In this document: positions 22,338-25,114 of the stretch, in pieces
Layout of the letters: the number at the start of each line of letters is the position of its first letter
Numbering within the stretch: position 1 is the stretch's first letter
NCBI GenBank assembly: GCA_035516075.1
Contig: DATJAQ010000064.1
Coordinates: 1-25,114, forward strand
Length of the DNA stretch: 25,114 bases
Direction of reading: 5' to 3'
DNA from: Gp13-AA77 sp035516075
Lineage (GTDB): Bacteria > Acidobacteriota > Terriglobia > UBA7540
The notes under the pieces: generated by a model
The model's database searches: none
What the model was told of the DNA's origin: nothing
Seen by the model: the letters and a program-made list of their open reading frames with translations, nothing else
Program-made: the position numbers and the translations under genes

Positions 22338-24875
22338 CTACTTGCTTTTGTTCTTCCGATCCTGGATATAGGTGCGAATGTCGGCGGCGCCCGGGAGTTC
22401 CGGTGCGATTCTGAGCGCCGTGTTGATTTCCTTAAGCGCCTCGTCCAACTGGCCTTTCCCCGCCAGCGCCGACGCGAGATTGAGGTGTGCATACGGGTCG
22501 TTTGGATTGATGGACAGCGCCTTATTCTCTTCGGCTATGGCCTGGTCCCACTTGTACAACCGCACCCAAACCGCTCCCAGGCCCGTATGCGCCCCGCCAT
22601 CGTTCGGATCGATCTGGAGCGCCGTCTGGAACTCTTTGATGGCCAAATCGATCTGCCCCTGGTTCAACAGGCGGGATCCCGCGTTAACGTGCGCCTGGGC
22701 CGAGGCCGGCGGAGGAGTTCCCAGGGCGTTGATGTCTCCGCCCGCCGCGTATACGGGTGCCTGAGCTGCGGCGTTACCGCTGGCCGGCGGCGGGGCGGGC
22801 GGCGTGCTTGTGGGGACCCCCTGCTTCACGGCGGAGGCGCTGGGCGCCGGCGCGGGCGAGGATGGCGCCGGCTTTGAGGCTGCCGATGGGGCGCCGCCGG
22901 CGAGTCCCGCGCCCTTGCCCGCAGCGGGCGGCTTGGCCGGGTTCGCAGCCGCCGAAGGCTGAATCTTCGGCGGTTTGGGAAGGGTGGCCTCGGTCCCGTC
23001 CGGCTGCGTACTTGAGGCGCCGCCTGCGTTCTCAGTCGAGGTCGCCGCCCCAGCAGGGGCGCCGGGTGATGGCTCAGTGGTCCGGGGCGCCGCGGGCGCC
23101 TGGCTTGCGCCCGCGCCTACAGGGCTCGCGGTTTGCGCCGGTGTATTTGGCGGCGCGCCGGCGCCCGGTTTGGGGCGGCTGTTGAAGTACAAAAATCCCG
23201 CCGCGGCCAGCACCACCACCGCGGCCGCGCCCGCCAGGGCCGCGATCTTGCCCTTCGACGAAGCGGCTGGCTGGGGCGGGGGAACGGGCGTGGGCGCCGG
23301 CGCCGCGGCCGCGCCGCTTCGAGCTGCAGCCTCGCGCTCGCGGCGCTGCTTATCAGCCTGTTCGCGCGCCTTCCGCTCCTGGGCGGCTTTCTCGTCGGCC
23401 TGGCGCTTCGCTTCCGCTTGCAGGCGCTCCTGCTCCGCCCGTTCGCGGGCCAGGCGCTCCTGCTCGGCCTTCTCGTCGGCCCGGCGCTTCGCTTCCGCTT
23501 GCACCCGCTCCTGCTCCGCCCGTTCGCGCGCCGCCTGCGCCTGCCGCTCCGCTTCCTCGCGGGCGCGCAGCTCCTGCTCGGCCCGCTCACGCGCCAGCCT
23601 TTCTTTTTCGGCCTTCTCCTCGGCCTGGCGCCTCGCTTCCGCATGCTCGCGGGCCAGGCGTTCCTGTTCCGCTTTCTCGCGCTCGCGGGCCGCTTGCGCC
23701 TGCCGCTCCGCTTCCTCGCGGGCCAGCCGGTCCTGCTCGGCTTTTTCTTCGGCCAGGCGAAGCAGGCGCTCCGCCTCTTCGCGCAGCCTGCGCTCCTTGG
23801 TGGCCTGCTCGAGCGCCTGGGTCTCGCCGTCCGAGCGGGTCATGGCGCCCAGTTCCACCACCGTCCGGTCGCCGGCGGGCGCCTGAAATGCCGTGCTCGC
23901 CTGCAAATCGCGTGCCGGCCCCCGCTCCCACGCTTCGATTGCCTTCACCATGGCCCCGGCGTTCGGCGGCCGGTCGTCGGGATTCTTTTCCAGGCACTGC
24001 ATCACCAGCCGCGCGACCGGCTCGGGGATATCGGCCCGCCGGGTCAGGATGGGCGTCGGCGCAACGCTGATGTGCGCCATCATCAACTGGAGCTCGGAGT
24101 CCGCCTTGAGGGGCAGATCGCCGGTGAGCATCTGATACATCACCACGCCCAGCGAGTAGAGGTCCGAGCGTCCGTCGACGTCATCCCCTCTTTTTCCCCT
24201 CGCCTGTTCGGGCGACATGTAGGCCGGCGTGCCCACTACCATGCCTGCGCCGGTGAGCGTGAATTGAGCGGTGGCCTCGGATTCGGGGCCGGCTTCCTTG
24301 GCTTTGGCGATCCCGAAGTCCAGCACTTTGGCCTGCTCGCCCTCTGCCGTTTGAATCAGCACCACGTTCGCCGGCTTGATGTCGCGGTGCACCATGTGGA
24401 GCTGGTGGGCCGCATCGAGGGCCTGGGCCACCTGCCGGGCGATCCGGCAGGCGCGTTCCACCGGCAGGGGGCTCTCGTGGATCATCACGTCTTTCAGGCT
24501 CCGCCCCTCGAGGTACTCCATCACCATGAAGGGACGGCCGTCCTCGGCCTTGTCGATGTCGTCCACCCGCACCGCGTTCGGGTGCTGAAGGCGCCGCGTC
24601 AGCACGGCTTCCTGCATGAAGCGCTGCACAAACTTGGCGTCGCGCGCCAGGTCTGCCCCAATCACCTTGAGGGCGCGCAACTCGCGGAAATGCACGTGCT
24701 GCGCCTTGTAGACGGCGGCCATGCCGCCCTTGCCGATCTGGCCCAGAATGCGGTATTTCTCGCGGACCAGCGCGCCTTCCGTCCACAGTTCGGTGGCGCG
24801 CAGAGAGGTGCCGTCCCGCGGACAGTGCGTGTAGTCGTCGGGATAGGTCGAATGGCAGGTGGAGCAGTTTTTCAC
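22338..24875 (-). CDS. Membrane Ser/Thr protein kinase with zinc-ribbon-like N-terminus, charged helix and C-terminal TPRs
   Basis: 845 residues from the preferred GTG. A Cys motif (C4, C7, C18: CSTC...CPRDG) resembles a zinc ribbon. The Hanks-type kinase domain (about 41-318) has GKGGMAAVY, catalytic K70, HRDIKPAN with D165, DFG with D187 and TPAYMSPEQ. Residues about 355-519 are a long Glu/Arg/Ala/Gln-rich run made of repeats like EEAERQAQAARERAEQERLA, which should form a coiled coil or single charged helix. One TM segment (about 543-564) is followed by a Pro/Ala/Ser-rich linker and about three TPRs (725-845), so the TPR end should face the periplasm. The frame is open to a TTG at 24905, but a TATATT -10 box overlaps that codon, so translation from GTG at 24875 (giving MKNCSTCHSTYPDD) is favoured. 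First gene of the kinase-TPR operon. Confidence 0.86.
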   Translation of the reverse strand: MKNCSTCHSTYPDDYTHCPRDGTSLRATELWTEGALVREKYRILGQIGKGGMAAVYKAQHVHFRELRALKVIGADLARDAKFVQRFMQEAVLTRRLQHPNAVRVDDIDKAEDGRPFMVMEYLEGRSLKDVMIHESPLPVERACRIARQVAQALDAAHQLHMVHRDIKPANVVLIQTAEGEQAKVLDFGIAKAKEAGPESEATAQFTLTGAGMVVGTPAYMSPEQARGKRGDDVDGRSDLYSLGVVMYQMLTGDLPLKADSELQLMMAHISVAPTPILTRRADIPEPVARLVMQCLEKNPDDRPPNAGAMVKAIEAWERGPARDLQASTAFQAPAGDRTVVELGAMTRSDGETQALEQATKERRLREEAERLLRLAEEKAEQDRLAREEAERQAQAAREREKAEQERLAREHAEARRQAEEKAEKERLARERAEQELRAREEAERQAQAARERAEQERVQAEAKRRADEKAEQERLARERAEQERLQAEAKRQADEKAAQERKAREQADKQRREREAAARSGAAAAPAPTPVPPPQPAASSKGKIAALAGAAAVVVLAAAGFLYFNSRPKPGAGAPPNTPAQTASPVGAGASQAPAAPRTTEPSPGAPAGAATSTENAGGASSTQPDGTEATLPKPPKIQPSAAANPAKPPAAGKGAGLAGGAPSAASKPAPSSPAPAPSASAVKQGVPTSTPPAPPPASGNAAAQAPVYAAGGDINALGTPPPASAQAHVNAGSRLLNQGQIDLAIKEFQTALQIDPNDGGAHTGLGAVWVRLYKWDQAIAEENKALSINPNDPYAHLNLASALAGKGQLDEALKEINTALRIAPELPGAADIRTYIQDRKNKSK

Positions 24876-24903
24876 AGCGATTTGCCGGTACCCAAGAGAA
24901 CTC

Positions 24904-24909
24904 AATATA
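24904..24909 (-). promoter_or_regulatory. Putative -10 box of the kinase operon
   Basis: TATATT on the minus strand lies 29 bases upstream of the preferred GTG, which would leave a leader of about 22 bases. No convincing -35 box lies at normal distance, so this is a weak call, useful mainly for choosing the kinase start. Confidence 0.35.
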
Positions 24910-25114
24910 CCATAGCCGCGGCGGTGAAAACATTGGGCCGGGCGGCGGTGGTTGGGCGGGCTGAATGAATGTCAAGGCGATGTGCAATCTTAGTTGACAT
25001 CGTAAAACGGGCGCACCAAGGCCCTGGCAGCCCTGAATGAATCGAAAATGTGAGTCGATCACGCGTTCAATTCGAAGCGCCTCCAATTGCCAGGGCCGCT
25101 GCTGGCCGATTTTC
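24910..25114. other. Non-coding edge region upstream of the kinase operon
   Basis: No gene is seen. TGTCAA (24970-24975) and TTGACA (24994-24999) form an inverted pair. CTGAATGAAT occurs twice (24961 and 25033). A 10-bp inverted repeat lies at 25020-25097. Confidence 0.5.
25020..25097. repeat. 10-bp inverted repeat with a 58-bp loop
   Basis: GGCCCTGGCA (25020-25029) and TGCCAGGGCC (25088-25097) are perfectly complementary. The 58 bases between have no obvious gene. It could be the hairpin of a transcript or part of an element that continues beyond the window edge. Confidence 0.45.

Noticed and set aside
23133..24968. 611-codon open frame antisense to the Ser/Thr kinase
   Set aside because: It mirrors the kinase and its charged-helix repeats, has no domain, and long antisense frames are common at this GC content.

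Overview
The window is high-GC bacterial DNA (low 60s percent GC by eye) that reads like an Acidobacteriota chromosome, although no single gene proves the phylum. The pointers are orphan TadE/TadG pilin-like clusters without the rest of a Tad machine, a Tat-exported Gfo/Idh/MocA oxidoreductase, a secreted 3-keto-disaccharide hydrolase (DUF1080), a Ser/Thr kinase with a helical, membrane-spanning and TPR tail, and short-word repeats in the gaps. No rRNA, tRNA, CRISPR array, insertion sequence or phage gene was recognised.

Layout. 1-1079 (-): PLP enzyme of the D-threonine aldolase / D-serine dehydratase-like family, cut by the window edge. 1080-2429: gene-free, with a 157-bp tandem triplication and a heptamer repeat. 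2430-5014 (-): TadE, TadE, TadG. 5015-6885: mostly regulatory DNA with one small membrane-anchored ORF. 6886-9109 (+): TadG, TadE, TadE, a mirror-image second cluster, closed by a GC hairpin. 9159-10541 (-): Tat-exported Gfo/Idh/MocA protein. 10697-13077 (-): outer-membrane porin followed by a secreted cupredoxin. 13718-16284 (+): OmpR/PhoB-type response regulator and histidine kinase, divergent from the porin operon. 16556-17347 (+): DUF1080 hydrolase. 17505-19028 (+): polysaccharide flippase. 19038-20084 (-): beta-propeller-like protein. 20353-21162 (+): MerR regulator with a TipAS-like domain and its own MerR-type promoter. 21241-24875 (-): Ser/Thr kinase followed by an exported eight-TPR protein.

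How the parts may work together (inference). The two divergent Tad clusters each supply one TadG-like and two TadE-like pseudopilin-type proteins, and each has a TTGACA promoter. The 1.9 kb between them holds a 20-bp perfect palindrome and a second dyad just downstream of the plus promoter, so this looks like a control region. The two-component system faces the porin/cupredoxin operon across a 640-bp gap that contains 11-bp-phased TGACA half-sites, the spacing used by PhoB-type regulators, so the system probably controls its divergent neighbour. The kinase and TPR protein look like a two-gene operon.

The least explained material is non-coding: three separate loci of degenerate 7-nt-period repeats, one nested in the 157-bp triplication, and the dyads between the Tad clusters.
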